A stretch of 64,000 nt of DNA from CADEDV01 sp964412375 (GTDB taxonomy: Bacteria > Bacteroidota > Bacteroidia > Chitinophagales > Chitinophagaceae): NCBI GenBank assembly GCA_964412375.1, contig CAYPOD010000012.1, positions 1-64,000 of the forward strand, written 5' to 3'. Under the pieces are notes generated by a model. The model had not been told where the DNA came from. It made no database searches and was given only the letters and a program-made list of their open reading frames with translations. Below, piece by piece: positions 17,201-24,752 of this stretch (positions within the stretch are counted from its first letter, which is position 1; every line of letters starts with the position of its first letter). A program made the translations under genes and the position numbers.

Positions 17201-18497
17201 GCCCCAATCCATAACAAATGGCGTTGAAGCCGCTGTCAGCGGTAAGGGTATATGAATTATCGCCGCTGGGAAACTGATGGCGAAGAAATGAGAATTGAGG
17301 GTTAGACGGCATAGGCAGAAAACCACCGACCGGGTTACCGTTGATACGGAATGATGCTGCACCTGCAGTCGGTATCAGCACATTTACATACTGTGCCTGT
17401 ATAGCTTGCCGGGTCGAAGTAAAAATTGTTATATCACTGATATTTTGCTCAATCGGGTTCAGGATGATCATATCCGGGTCGCCTATGCCACCGGAGCAGT
17501 TCTGACTTAACAGGTATTGAGAAACAGAAATAGGCTTATCAGCTGTAATAAAGAAAGGTTGTGTTTCCGGAACCTGGTTAGCAGTTATAGTCGGGTAAAC
17601 CTGGCCTGCATTCAGCGTAACCGGGAGACCGTTATATGTAATACTGGTATTGTCTTCGCTGGCCATTACCCTCACCTGGAAACCATTGTTACCCAGGATC
17701 GGCATAATGCCAAAATTTTTGCCCCAGCTTGTTTCGGGATAACATTGCTGAAATAACGGATCGGAAGAACTTCCGTTGCAGGTCTGGGTGTTGATAGTGG
17801 TTGTGGAACTGCCGGAAAAAACAGCAATCTTTTTGCAGGGCTCGGTTGCCGTAGCGATAGATTCAATAGCGGTACCTGAAAGATCATTATTGCTCTGCAC
17901 CTGGTAAACATCCCCGATATTGGGTAAGTTGACATTAAACGTGCCGATGAAAACCCCGTTTTCCCTGCGCTGGATCTGCACGGTGGTATTTGGCTCCACT
18001 GCAATAATATTAAACTGGGATCTCCCCCCTCCACCCTGGAAGTAATTGATGGAACGATATTTTCGGCCCAGCACACTTACCGGCAATACGAGTGTTGCCG
18101 CCGTTCTGGCCGCAGCATATATCTGTGTATAAACCACTACAGCCGGTTTTCCTTCATCAACTTTCACCCTGATGCCCTTGTTAACGATCATGCCGGATTC
18201 AGCATCATTAATATAAGCTGCAAACCTGTTAATAGGAACCGTTGTAACCGTGTTTGGATTTACAACAAATGGTTGCGTTTGTCCATTGTAGGTGATGACA
18301 CCAGCCGAAGCCTTGTCCGACGTAATGAAAATGTACATTTCAGCCAGGCTGCCGCCACTGGGAACATGCGAAGGGAAGCACAGGTAAAATTCCTTTCCCT
18401 TGTTGGAAAAGTCCTGTGAAAAAACAGTTTTGCCGGTTGCCAATATAGCAACAAACATAAGGGTACGAAGCAGGGATAAATTTCTCATTGAATCCAA
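14211..18497 (-). CDS. Giant PKD-repeat surface protein with IgGFc-binding-like head and T9SS type B tail
   Basis: The 1428-aa product starts with a signal peptide (SLLRTLMFVAILATGKTVFS|Q; M1 or M4 could start it). Residues 30-450 match the IgGFc_binding domain layout, opening with GKEFYLCFPSHVPSGGSLAE. Six canonical PKD modules follow, marked by WNxGDG motifs near residues 596, 679, 772, 855, 942 and 1029, then a degenerate copy (EIYWDLSDLS), further beta-rich modules, and a last Ig-like unit (VTYAWSPATWLND). The end is a gliding motility-associated C-terminal domain (PNVFTPNRDGINDTW near 1345, VEVYNRYGQIIFRS, WDGTFNGKEAPAGTYYYIV), the type B signal for T9SS export. It should be exported and surface-attached. 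The gene shares a transcript with the PorP/SprF gene 3 bp downstream. Confidence 0.95.
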   Translation of the reverse strand: MDSMRNLSLLRTLMFVAILATGKTVFSQDFSNKGKEFYLCFPSHVPSGGSLAEMYIFITSDKASAGVITYNGQTQPFVVNPNTVTTVPINRFAAYINDAESGMIVNKGIRVKVDEGKPAVVVYTQIYAAARTAATLVLPVSVLGRKYRSINYFQGGGGRSQFNIIAVEPNTTVQIQRRENGVFIGTFNVNLPNIGDVYQVQSNNDLSGTAIESIATATEPCKKIAVFSGSSTTTINTQTCNGSSSDPLFQQCYPETSWGKNFGIMPILGNNGFQVRVMASEDNTSITYNGLPVTLNAGQVYPTITANQVPETQPFFITADKPISVSQYLLSQNCSGGIGDPDMIILNPIEQNISDITIFTSTRQAIQAQYVNVLIPTAGAASFRINGNPVGGFLPMPSNPQFSFLRHQFPSGDNSYTLTADSGFNAICYGLGQVETYGYSAGTNVRDLYQYVSIDNGFAEVDFPATCKGTTFQLSMTFPYEPAQIRWIFNGLFPDQTLNSPAFTETLVVNGKTLYKYTLPGTYTINNPGNYPIRIIAQSTSTDGCNGEQEIDYEINVYEKPVPDFNFTSNGCVSNPVNFTDNAALFGRPAVHWHWNLGDGTTLNDVTSASHTYAGPGSYDVKYTVINDIGCKGDTVTKTVTLNDPPVADFSSAGPYCVGQSVTFTDLSTVPAGSVIAKWTWNFGDGTPVVVANSNAPQNHTFASAGTFNVSLQVETSGGCQSTVMNRQVIVAVNPVADFNFPSVICLPSGAAQFNDLSSANGGTALNSWSWNFGDGGTASTQSPLHTFTGTGPYNVSLTVTSAAGCSNVISKNVNTIYAEPQAAFTGPSQVCVGSVFGFTNNSTAAGSTVAQWNWNFGDGNTSTSQDPVHSFTSQGTYTVTLNVVSAVGCPTVNNVATSTVVVNPLPTAAFNIGLPGCVTRGTSFTDASVANAGSLVKWTWNFGDGNTQVATSAAPLSHTYNTPGTFNVTVEVEADNGCKITSAPQPVVINVLPVSAFISPEICQNDVLAPLTDNSTISAGSIASWQWDFGDANANAGNPNTSTLQNPTHHFTQPGTYSVQLVTTSNAGCTDTVRQDVLVNGVATAAFNIQNNSICSNRNLDLVDGSTITAGKILRTEIYWDLSDLSIRTVDNNPVAGRTYTHQYPEFFSPASKTVTIRYDVYSGITCVSSITRDITLLATPQIAFAASLPVCSNSASFALSSGPLVTNLAGNGAFSGTGVSAAGLFNPSVAGAGTHIITYTFTADNGCVNAATQSVVVNPTPVADAGPDKVVLEGGVVTLTPKLITNIPVTYAWSPATWLNDATIAQPASSPAADITYTLTVTSDKGCSTSDDVFVKMLKEPEIPNVFTPNRDGINDTWVIRFLESYPGCTVEVYNRYGQIIFRSIGYSQPWDGTFNGKEAPAGTYYYIVDPKNGRQKMSGFVDIVR

Positions 18498-19207
18498 GTC
18501 CAGATTAAAAGGGAGCTCAAATCTAATGAAAAGCCCCTAATAATGAAAGCCTTTGGAGGATAAATATGCCTGTTGTGGACAAAGGGTTTATGCTCAGACT
18601 TAAATAAAAACGCTGCACTGAAGGACATCGTAAACTTACGAAACGGACTCAGCCCAACCAGGCCAAATTGGCAAGCTGCAATAATCTGAATTACAGATTG
18701 TGAAAAATCAGGATTCAGGATGGAGCCAGGCAGATGGTAATCCCATTTAGAAATTATAAAAAATATATATGCAAATCAGTAACGAAATTGTTATTCGAAT
18801 AAATTCTCCTATTTAAATGATAATCATATAATTTAAATTAAATAATTCAGTTTGTTGAAGTTTTGAATTCAATCTTAGTAAAAGATGTACGATTTTAAAT
18901 TTTATTCAAATTTTTAAAATGAGATATGCTACATTATTTACTCATTACCTGTTATTTAAAATAAAATTTCAAACTAATTACTTTGACTATTCTTATTTAT
19001 GATGCAAAAGGGTCATTTTCTAAATATCTTAGCGCTATTTTAATTCATAAACGGGGGCCATTATATCTCAGTTTCCACAAGCTGTTTCTTGAATTCTTAG
19101 CAAGAGCCTCTCCCACTCCCACCCTGCCACAATCACCCACATTCATAAATAATTGCTGAATCTTTTGAGTGGAAGCTATTAACTGCTTCTTTAGCTTATT
19201 TTACAGC
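18498..19207. other. Long AT-rich intergenic region
   Basis: A 710-bp gap separates the divergent adhesin and LEA-like genes. The first 50 bp hold a good promoter for the adhesin (listed). From about 18750 to 19000 the DNA is strongly AT-rich with several ATTTAAAT-type palindromes and short stop-rich frames. I find no ORF, no tRNA-like arms and no clear promoter for the rightward gene. It could be a regulatory region or decayed DNA. Confidence 0.5.
18518..18548 (-). promoter_or_regulatory. Candidate promoter of the adhesin-PorP operon
   Basis: On the minus strand, TTTC (18548-18545), 19 bp, then TAGATTTG (18525-18518) matches the Bacteroidota TTTG-N19-TAnnTTTG pattern with one mismatch in the -33 box. 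Transcription would begin near 18511, giving a leader of about 15 nt. Confidence 0.5.
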
Positions 19208-19669
19208 ATGCTATCTTCTTCCCTTAAAACAGCTTTTCTTATTGGCTTCCTGGGACTGGTCGCCGGTAGCTGCAAGAATGTAAAAGACCCGGTTTTTGAG
19301 GAAATGGAGAACATGAAGCTGGGCAAGCTGGGCCTGGATGAAACGGTTGTTTCGGCCGATCTGCGTTTCAACAATCCCAATTCATTTGGTCTTCGTTTAA
19401 GAAAGATTAATTGCGACCTGTATATTGACAGCAGTTATGTAGGCCGGTTCAGCAACAGTGAGGAAGTCAGGGTGCCGGCCAGGTCACGGTTCATTTTACC
19501 CGTTTCGGGACAGGCCCGCACAATGGAACTGCTGAAGTATTCAGGCATAGCAGCCCTATCCGGAAAAGCTGCAGCCGTAAGAGTAACTGGAACCGCCCGG
19601 GTGAGTAAAGCGGGCATTGTCAAAACCATCCCGGTTGATTATTCAGATAGCATCTTGCTGAAATTTTGA
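19208..19669 (+). CDS. LEA14-like lipoprotein
   Basis: From the ATG at 19208 the product is 153 aa with a lipoprotein signal (TAFLIGFLGLVAGSC, Cys near residue 20). The frame also opens at 19169, but those residues fall before the signal. The mature domain is a single beta-sandwich of the water-stress LEA-14 type: VVSADLRFNNPNSFGLRLRK is the typical NPxxxxL strand pair, followed by DLYIDSSYVGRFSNSE and RSRFILPVSGQA. Such domains occur in envelope proteins; a role in desiccation or membrane protection is only inferred. It is isolated, and a terminator sits between it and the convergent HMA gene. Confidence 0.85.
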   Translation: MLSSSLKTAFLIGFLGLVAGSCKNVKDPVFEEMENMKLGKLGLDETVVSADLRFNNPNSFGLRLRKINCDLYIDSSYVGRFSNSEEVRVPARSRFILPVSGQARTMELLKYSGIAALSGKAAAVRVTGTARVSKAGIVKTIPVDYSDSILLKF

Positions 19670-19680
19670 TTTTTTAGCAT

Positions 19681-19707
19681 CAAAAAAACCGGCTGCTGAT
19701 GCCGGTT
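19681..19707 (-). terminator. Rho-independent terminator of the HMA gene
   Basis: AACCGGC (19687-19693) pairs with GCCGGTT (19701-19707) across a 7-nt loop, and on the minus strand a run of seven T follows. It lies 9 bp past the stop of the HMA-domain gene. Confidence 0.8.
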
Positions 19708-19715
19708 CAATACAA

Positions 19716-20108
19716 TTACCCGTTGCCGGGAGGTGGTGTTTTGGGTTTGGGGTGTCCTCCCCCGTCTTCCGGTTTCTTACATCCTTTGGGCAGCCGCTTA
19801 TATGAATCCTCGTTGGCCGGCACATCATCTGCATCATAGCCGCAATTGGCAATGGCTGTCTTTATTTCTTCGATATTGATCCGGTCAGTAACATACTTTA
19901 CCTGTGTTTCCCCTTTCCGGAAGTTCACATTTACCATGGTAACACCATCATGCCTGTTCAGGTAGGTTTCAATCCGCTTTTTACAGTTCTCACAAAGAGC
20001 CTGCGGGGTCTGAATCTTTGCCGTCAACACCGCTTTGGCAGGGCCCTGTGCATTTGCGCCAACAAGGCACCCGCCAAGTACCAATACCAACAGTAATATT
20101 TTTTTCAT
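19716..20108 (-). CDS. Secreted heavy-metal-associated (HMA) domain protein
   Basis: The 130-aa protein has a signal peptide (MKKILLLVLVLGGCLVGANA|Q) and one HMA domain. The CxxC pair is C39 and C42 (ALCENCKKRIETYL), followed by GVTMVNVNFRKGETQVKYV, DRINIEEIKTAIANCGYDAD and a Pro/Gly-rich tail. Such domains bind Cu(I), Zn or Hg and hand the metal to transporters. As an exported stand-alone copy it probably acts as a periplasmic metal carrier or sensor. No metal ATPase or efflux gene is next to it; pyrE starts upstream in the same direction after 23 bp. Confidence 0.9.
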   Translation of the reverse strand: MKKILLLVLVLGGCLVGANAQGPAKAVLTAKIQTPQALCENCKKRIETYLNRHDGVTMVNVNFRKGETQVKYVTDRINIEEIKTAIANCGYDADDVPANEDSYKRLPKGCKKPEDGGGHPKPKTPPPGNG

Positions 20109-20131
20109 CTAATTCAATTTATCGCAAATTA

Positions 20132-20764
20132 CTAAATGCCTTTCCAACCTGCTGGATCATCTCTCCACTTTAACAATACCTCCTGCTGTACAACTGAAAT
20201 TACACCTCTTTCCACAGCCAGGTCCAGCAATGCCGGGTAGTTTGTCAGGGAATAACAGGTCAATGATGCCTTTTGGAAAGCTTCGGTTGCAACAGGAAAT
20301 CCGTAGGTGAATATGGAAACCATTCCAATTACTTCAAGACCGGCTTTTTTCAGCACATCCACCACCTGCAGGCTGCTTTTCCCGGTAGACACAAGATCTT
20401 CAACCACCACCACCTTCTGCCCGGATTCAAAATAGCCTTCTACCTGGTTACCCAGCCCATGTTCTTTTGGCTTGGGCCGCACATAAATGTAGGGCAGCTT
20501 CAGCTGGTCTGCAGCCATGGCGCCCCAGGCAATGCCCGCTGTGGCCACACCGGCCAGCATTTCCGCCTCTGGGAATTTATCAAAGAGCACATTACACATT
20601 TCCGATTTGATAAAATCACGGATATAGGGGAAGGATAATACTTTCCTGTTGTCACAATAAATGGGGCTTTTCCAGCCGCTGGCCCAGGTAAAGGGTTGTT
20701 CGGGGTTTAATTGAACTGCATTAACTTGAAGTAATTTTTCTGCAACGGCTATCTCGTTTGTCAT
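20132..20764 (-). CDS. pyrE: Orotate phosphoribosyltransferase
   Basis: PyrE joins orotate and PRPP to give orotidine 5'-phosphate, the fifth step of pyrimidine synthesis. The 210-aa product is a type I PRTase: the PRPP loop is KVVVVEDLVSTGKSSLQVVD (near residues 115-134), preceded by the hood and the Lys-rich YIYVRPKPKEHGLGNQVEGY. An exact -7 box TAGTTTTG lies at 20776-20769 just before the ATG, which would make the transcript nearly leaderless. pyrB and pyrR lie 1.6 kb upstream on the same strand but are separated by other genes, so the pyrimidine genes are clustered loosely rather than in one operon. Confidence 0.97.
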   Translation of the reverse strand: MTNEIAVAEKLLQVNAVQLNPEQPFTWASGWKSPIYCDNRKVLSFPYIRDFIKSEMCNVLFDKFPEAEMLAGVATAGIAWGAMAADQLKLPYIYVRPKPKEHGLGNQVEGYFESGQKVVVVEDLVSTGKSSLQVVDVLKKAGLEVIGMVSIFTYGFPVATEAFQKASLTCYSLTNYPALLDLAVERGVISVVQQEVLLKWRDDPAGWKGI

Positions 20765-20813
20765 GCGGCAAAACTAATTTGATAATGCGAGAATGAGAAA
20801 ATAATAGTAGCGT

Positions 20814-21437
20814 ATGCTAATCAAGATTTACTTCGGCAACAAACCTCTTTTTCTCTGCGACAGCATTGATGCAGCCGTGGAACCCTACCTGCACCATGAT
20901 GATGCGGTTTTCATTGATGAACTGGATTCACACACCGTCAAAAGCATGATCCACGAAATGCAACTGGAGAAAATCCATGCCGGTGTTTTTTACCACGCTG
21001 ACCTGGATAAATTAAAAAAAGCATTTTTTAAAAAATTCACTTTTATACAGGCTGCCGGCGGGCTGGTGCTCAATGAAAAAAAAGAAATACTGCTCATTTT
21101 CCGGCGTGGATACTGGGATCTGCCCAAAGGTAAATTAGATAAAGGCGAGACACTGGAGCAATGTGCTGTTCGTGAAGTGGAAGAAGAAACAGGCTTAACA
21201 GCTGTGAAGCTGGTTGCCCCGCTCCTGGTCACTTACCATACATACCACGAAGGGGCCAGGTTTATGCTGAAAGAATCACACTGGTATAAAATGGATGCAA
21301 GCGGTGAACAAACCCTTATCCCGCAAACAACAGAAGATATCCAGGAGATTCGCTGGGTGGCCCGGAAAGATTTGTCTTCCTTTTTGGACAAAACCTATCC
21401 CTCCATTGCTGATGTACTGCAAACTTTTTTGGAATGA
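20814..21437 (+). CDS. NUDIX hydrolase
   Basis: The 207-aa protein has an N-terminal alpha/beta segment of about 75 residues of unknown role (MLIKIYFGNKPLFLCDSIDA), then a NUDIX domain with a full Nudix box: GKLDKGETLEQCAVREVEEE followed by TGL (near residues 102-124). The Glu residues of REVEEE would bind Mg2+. NUDIX enzymes hydrolyse nucleoside diphosphates linked to another group; here the substrate is unknown. The strand order AAGGLVLNEKKEILLIFRRG / WDLPKG is typical. The gene is divergent from pyrE by 49 bp and converges with the thioesterase gene, whose stop lies 3 bp away. Confidence 0.93.
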   Translation: MLIKIYFGNKPLFLCDSIDAAVEPYLHHDDAVFIDELDSHTVKSMIHEMQLEKIHAGVFYHADLDKLKKAFFKKFTFIQAAGGLVLNEKKEILLIFRRGYWDLPKGKLDKGETLEQCAVREVEEETGLTAVKLVAPLLVTYHTYHEGARFMLKESHWYKMDASGEQTLIPQTTEDIQEIRWVARKDLSSFLDKTYPSIADVLQTFLE

Positions 21438-21440
21438 TCA

Positions 21441-21866
21441 TTAACTGCGTGAAAGAACAGCCACCGTGAGCCTGCTCACACATACTAATTTTTCATTTTC
21501 ATTGCTGATGCGAATGTCCCAAACATGGGTCCTTTTTCCCAAATGCAATGGCATACACACACCGGTCACAAAACCATCTGTAGCCCTGCTTACATGATTT
21601 GCATTAATCTCCAACCCCACACAATAGAATTTTGAATGGTCAACCACCATTGCCGAAGCAATACTCCCGATGGTTTCAGCTAGCACACAGGATGCACCGC
21701 CATGCAAAAGACCATATGGCTGCCGGGTGCGATGATCAACAGGCATCCTTGCTTTGAGAAAATCCGGCCCAACTTCTGTCCATTCAATACCGATTAGTTC
21801 ACTCATGGTACCTTTTCCAAGCGAAGACAATAGCGTTGTTGAAAGATCCTGCTGAAACCAGATCAT
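21441..21866 (-). CDS. Hotdog-fold acyl-CoA thioesterase (PaaI/YdiI type)
   Basis: The 141-aa product has the PaaI_thioesterase pattern: LIGIEWTEVGPDFLKARMPV, then YGLLHGGASCVLAETIGSIA with the HGG turn and the catalytic acidic residue in the long helix, and GLEINANHVSRATDGFVTG. This fits the class that includes YdiI/MenI, which hydrolyse aromatic acyl-CoAs such as 1,4-dihydroxy-2-naphthoyl-CoA in menaquinone synthesis. The exact substrate is an inference. Its ATG overlaps the coaD stop by 4 bp, so the two genes are translationally coupled. Confidence 0.9.
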   Translation of the reverse strand: MIWFQQDLSTTLLSSLGKGTMSELIGIEWTEVGPDFLKARMPVDHRTRQPYGLLHGGASCVLAETIGSIASAMVVDHSKFYCVGLEINANHVSRATDGFVTGVCMPLHLGKRTHVWDIRISNENEKLVCVSRLTVAVLSRS

Positions 21867-22330
21867 GGTTGTAGTGTTTTGGCCACTGCTTCCGGAAGAA
21901 ATGGTGAGGCGTTTCCGCCATTGCGGATAATATCCCTTACGATCGTAGAAGCGACCGAAGTGTATTTTGGTTCACCCGTCAGAAAGATCGTTTCGATGGA
22001 TTTGTCCAGCGTACGGTTGGCATCAGCAATGGTCTTTTCATATTCAAAATCGCTGACATAGCGTATGCCCCTGAGAATGAACTGTGCGCCGATCTGTTTA
22101 CAAAAATCAATGGTCAGCCCTTCATACACGGCCCCTTCCACCCTTTCTTCATCTTTATATATTTCCCTGATCCATTGCAAACGTTGTTCGGGGCTGAACA
22201 TCGGCGCTTTGGCTGCATTCAGGCCAATGCCTACCACGATCCTGTCAAACAAAGGCAATGCCCTGTTGATGATGTCAACATGACCCAGTGTAACAGGATC
22301 AAATGTGCCGGGAAACAGACAGATACGCAT
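21863..22330 (-). CDS. coaD: Phosphopantetheine adenylyltransferase
   Basis: CoaD adenylates 4'-phosphopantetheine to dephospho-CoA, the penultimate step of coenzyme A synthesis. The 155-aa product has the normal length. The nucleotidyltransferase signature FPGTFDPVTLGHVDIINRAL (residues 6-25) contains T/HxGH, ILRGIRYVSDFEYE binds pantetheine phosphate, and YTSVASTIVRDI is the ISSS-type motif near the end. It is coupled by a 4-bp overlap to the downstream thioesterase, which may make use of CoA-ester metabolism as a shared theme. Confidence 0.97.
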   Translation of the reverse strand: MRICLFPGTFDPVTLGHVDIINRALPLFDRIVVGIGLNAAKAPMFSPEQRLQWIREIYKDEERVEGAVYEGLTIDFCKQIGAQFILRGIRYVSDFEYEKTIADANRTLDKSIETIFLTGEPKYTSVASTIVRDIIRNGGNASPFLPEAVAKTLQP

Positions 22331-22405
22331 AGCAAGTTAGAGGTTTGAAGAACAATGTACGAAAGCTTTGCCAAACGAAACATTCTGCTGAATTCGTATG
22401 CAGGT

Positions 22406-23332
22406 TTAATTATTGCGGTTTGCCAATAAGTAAAGTACCGCCATTCTTACTGCCACACCGTTTTCCACCTGTTGTAAAATGATGGATTGTTTGCTGTCGG
22501 CTACATCGCTGTCAATTTCCACTCCCCGGTTGATAGGTCCGGGATGCATGATGACGATCTCTTTATGCAAGCTATCGAGCAGCCTGCGGTTGATGCCATA
22601 GGCCAGGCTATATTCCCGCAATGAAGAAAACAACACCTGGTTTTGTCTTTCCAGTTGTATACGCAGCACATTGGCTACATCGCACCATTCCAGTGTTTCT
22701 TTCAGGTTGTAGCTTACGTTCACACCCATTGCATCGCTGCAATACCTGGGTATCAGTGTGGGAGGGCCGCAAACCGTTACTTCTGCTCCCATTTTCTTCA
22801 GCAAATAAATGTTGCTTTGTGCCACCCGGCTATGCATGATGTCGCCAATGATTGCCACTTTGCGGTTTTCGAGGCTGCCTGTTTTTTCTTTGATAGAAAA
22901 TGCATCCAGCAGACCCTGTGTGGGATGCTCATTGATGCCATCTCCTGCATTGATAATAGCTGCAGGTATATGCTGTGCCAGGAAATGCGGAGCCCCGCTT
23001 GCACTGTGGCGCATCACCACCATGTCCACTTTCATGGACAAAATATTATTAACCGTATCCAGCAGGGTTTCGCCTTTTGAAACAGAAGAAGAAGATGCCG
23101 TAAAATTGATGGTATCAGCCGACAATCTTTTTTCTGCCAGTTCAAAGGAAATCCTGGTGCGGGTAGAATTTTCAAAAAACAAATTCACGATAACCACATC
23201 CCGCAGCGAGGGCACTTTTTTAACAGGCCGCTGTAAAACTTCCTTGAATTGTTCTGCTGTTTGTAAAATAAGGCTGATGTCCTGTGAACTGAGGTCTTTA
23301 ATGCCGAGTAAATGACGAGTGGATAGTTGCAT
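22406..23332 (-). CDS. pyrB: Aspartate carbamoyltransferase catalytic chain
   Basis: PyrB condenses carbamoyl phosphate and L-aspartate, the committed step of pyrimidine synthesis. The 308-aa product has the carbamoyl-phosphate motif FFENSTRTRISFELAEKRL (near residue 51-69), SSSSVSKGETLLDTV with the Ser/Lys that reach in from the next subunit, INEHPTQGLLDAFSI, and HPGPINRGVEIDSDVADSK. No pyrI regulatory chain is seen. The GTG-started pyrR ends 24 bp upstream, so pyrR-pyrB form an operon. Confidence 0.97.
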   Translation of the reverse strand: MQLSTRHLLGIKDLSSQDISLILQTAEQFKEVLQRPVKKVPSLRDVVIVNLFFENSTRTRISFELAEKRLSADTINFTASSSSVSKGETLLDTVNNILSMKVDMVVMRHSASGAPHFLAQHIPAAIINAGDGINEHPTQGLLDAFSIKEKTGSLENRKVAIIGDIMHSRVAQSNIYLLKKMGAEVTVCGPPTLIPRYCSDAMGVNVSYNLKETLEWCDVANVLRIQLERQNQVLFSSLREYSLAYGINRRLLDSLHKEIVIMHPGPINRGVEIDSDVADSKQSIILQQVENGVAVRMAVLYLLANRNN

Positions 23333-23356
23333 TAAAGGTCAAAGATAGAGGGAAAA

Positions 23357-23863
23357 CTAATACAATACGACTTCTTTCTTGTCCCACTCCACTTTCACTT
23401 TCTGCGACACAATGGAATCAATGGATTTACCGGTGTAATCGGGTTGTATAGGTAATTGCCGGCTGAAACGCCGGTCCACCAGCACACACAGTTCCACTTT
23501 TTCCGGTCTGCCAAAATCGAGCAATGCATCGAGGGCGGCCCGTATGGTTCGGCCGGTGTAGAGTACATCATCTATCAGCACCACTCTTTTACCTTCTATG
23601 GAGAAGGGGATGTCGGTTTGGTTTGCAATATGCAGTTCCTGGCGAATATCATCCCGGTAAAAAGTGATATCGAGTTTCCCGTAGGGGATGGAACCGGTCC
23701 ATTCTTTTTTTATCTCTTCCACGATCCTGTCTGATAAAAATACACCTCTGGGCTGCAAGCCGATGATTACCGTGTTGCTGAGTTCCGTATGGTTTTCCAG
23801 CACCTGGTGTGCCAGCCGCCTGATGGTGATCGCCAATTGTTGTTCTGACAGGATAGTTTTCAC
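23357..23863 (-). CDS. pyrR: PyrR: pyrimidine regulatory protein / uracil phosphoribosyltransferase
   Basis: PyrR binds pyr mRNA in response to UMP in Firmicutes and has uracil PRTase activity. The 168-aa product has the type I PRTase loop VVLIDDVLYTGRTIRAALDA (near residues 91-110) and the family blocks IGLQPRGVFLSDRIVEEI and LVDRRFSRQLPIQPDYTGK. The start is GTG at 23861-23863; the preceding in-frame codon is a stop (TAA), so no earlier start is possible. I see no PyrR anti-antiterminator hairpin in the short leader, so the regulatory role here is not shown by the sequence. It is the first gene of the pyrR-pyrB pair. Confidence 0.95.
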   Translation of the reverse strand: MKTILSEQQLAITIRRLAHQVLENHTELSNTVIIGLQPRGVFLSDRIVEEIKKEWTGSIPYGKLDITFYRDDIRQELHIANQTDIPFSIEGKRVVLIDDVLYTGRTIRAALDALLDFGRPEKVELCVLVDRRFSRQLPIQPDYTGKSIDSIVSQKVKVEWDKKEVVLY

Positions 23864-24072
23864 TTAAAAATTTTTATAAAAATACGGAAGGCATTTAAAA
23901 CAGCCGAAAAGCCCGTGGAAATTCACAGCGGTTGATAAATGCTGAAGCCATTGTAAATCTATTTTTTGCAACATACCGGGCCCATATTCTGCCGGTAAAT
24001 GCTATGAAACGGCTGCAGGAATGTTTAAATTTAATAGCTAACAGCTTTTTTCATCAAACAAAACTAAAGTGT

Positions 24073-24690
24073 ATGAAAAAGATTGTATTCGCTTTTACCC
24101 TGCTTTGCTTCAGCACCATACTGCTTGCGCAAACAACTTATCCCATTGTAAAGGGAAGCTGGCTGGCCGGTGGTAAAACCAAGCTCGCCTTTTCTTCTGA
24201 ACCTTACATCGGGGATGAAAAGATCAAAACCACTTCTTTTCGCTTCAGTCCCAATATTGGTCATTTTATTGCTGACCAATGGGCAATCGGAGGAAAATTA
24301 GATTTTGAAACTTCCAGCACCAAATTTGGAAACATGGACCCGGAAAAATACAATGATATGGGGCTGGGAATTTTCACCCGTTACTATTTCCTTGAAGCAA
24401 CACAACGTACCAATTTCTTTGGCGAAGCCGGTTTCAGCATTGGCAGTTACAAATATGATGACGATGAGGAAAGAAACGGCTACAACAATTTTAACCTGGC
24501 CCTGGCGATGGCACTTTTCCTGAACAGAAACGTTGCTATCGAAATCGGCTTTGACTATTCTTCATTTAAATATGAAGATGAAGATGACCGCAGCAGCCGC
24601 TTTGGTCTCTGTGCTGGTTTCCAGGCTTATCTTGATCCCTGTTCAAAAAGCAAAGCAAGATTGAGAGAAGCATCCGTTACTGCATACTGA
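24073..24690 (+). CDS. Outer-membrane beta-barrel protein
   Basis: The ATG at 24073 gives a 205-aa product with a clear signal peptide (MKKIVFAFTLLCFSTILLA|Q); the frame opens 47 codons earlier, but that part has no signal character. The mature protein alternates aromatic and polar residues in strands such as FRFSPNIGHFIADQWAIGGK, MGLGIFTRYYFLEATQRTNF, FGEAGFSIGSYKYDDDEERN and NRNVAIEIGFDYSSF, matching the small OmpW/OMP_b-brl barrel type of about eight strands. It lacks a plug or a C-terminal periplasmic domain. The role is unknown. A TATTTTTTG near 23960 may be a poor -7 box. Confidence 0.85.
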   Translation: MKKIVFAFTLLCFSTILLAQTTYPIVKGSWLAGGKTKLAFSSEPYIGDEKIKTTSFRFSPNIGHFIADQWAIGGKLDFETSSTKFGNMDPEKYNDMGLGIFTRYYFLEATQRTNFFGEAGFSIGSYKYDDDEERNGYNNFNLALAMALFLNRNVAIEIGFDYSSFKYEDEDDRSSRFGLCAGFQAYLDPCSKSKARLREASVTAY

Positions 24691-24701
24691 TGTTTTTTAC
24701 C

Positions 24702-24738
24702 TGCACAAAGAACAGCAACCGGTGCTGTTTTTTGTGCA
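24702..24738. terminator. Bidirectional terminator between convergent genes
   Basis: The 15-nt arms 24702-24716 (TGCACAAAGAACAGC) and 24724-24738 pair with a single C-T mismatch and a 7-nt loop; the right arm holds a T6 run. It lies between the OMP stop and the SpmAB-like stop. Confidence 0.6.
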
Positions 24739-24752
24739 ATTTCAGCAAACGA

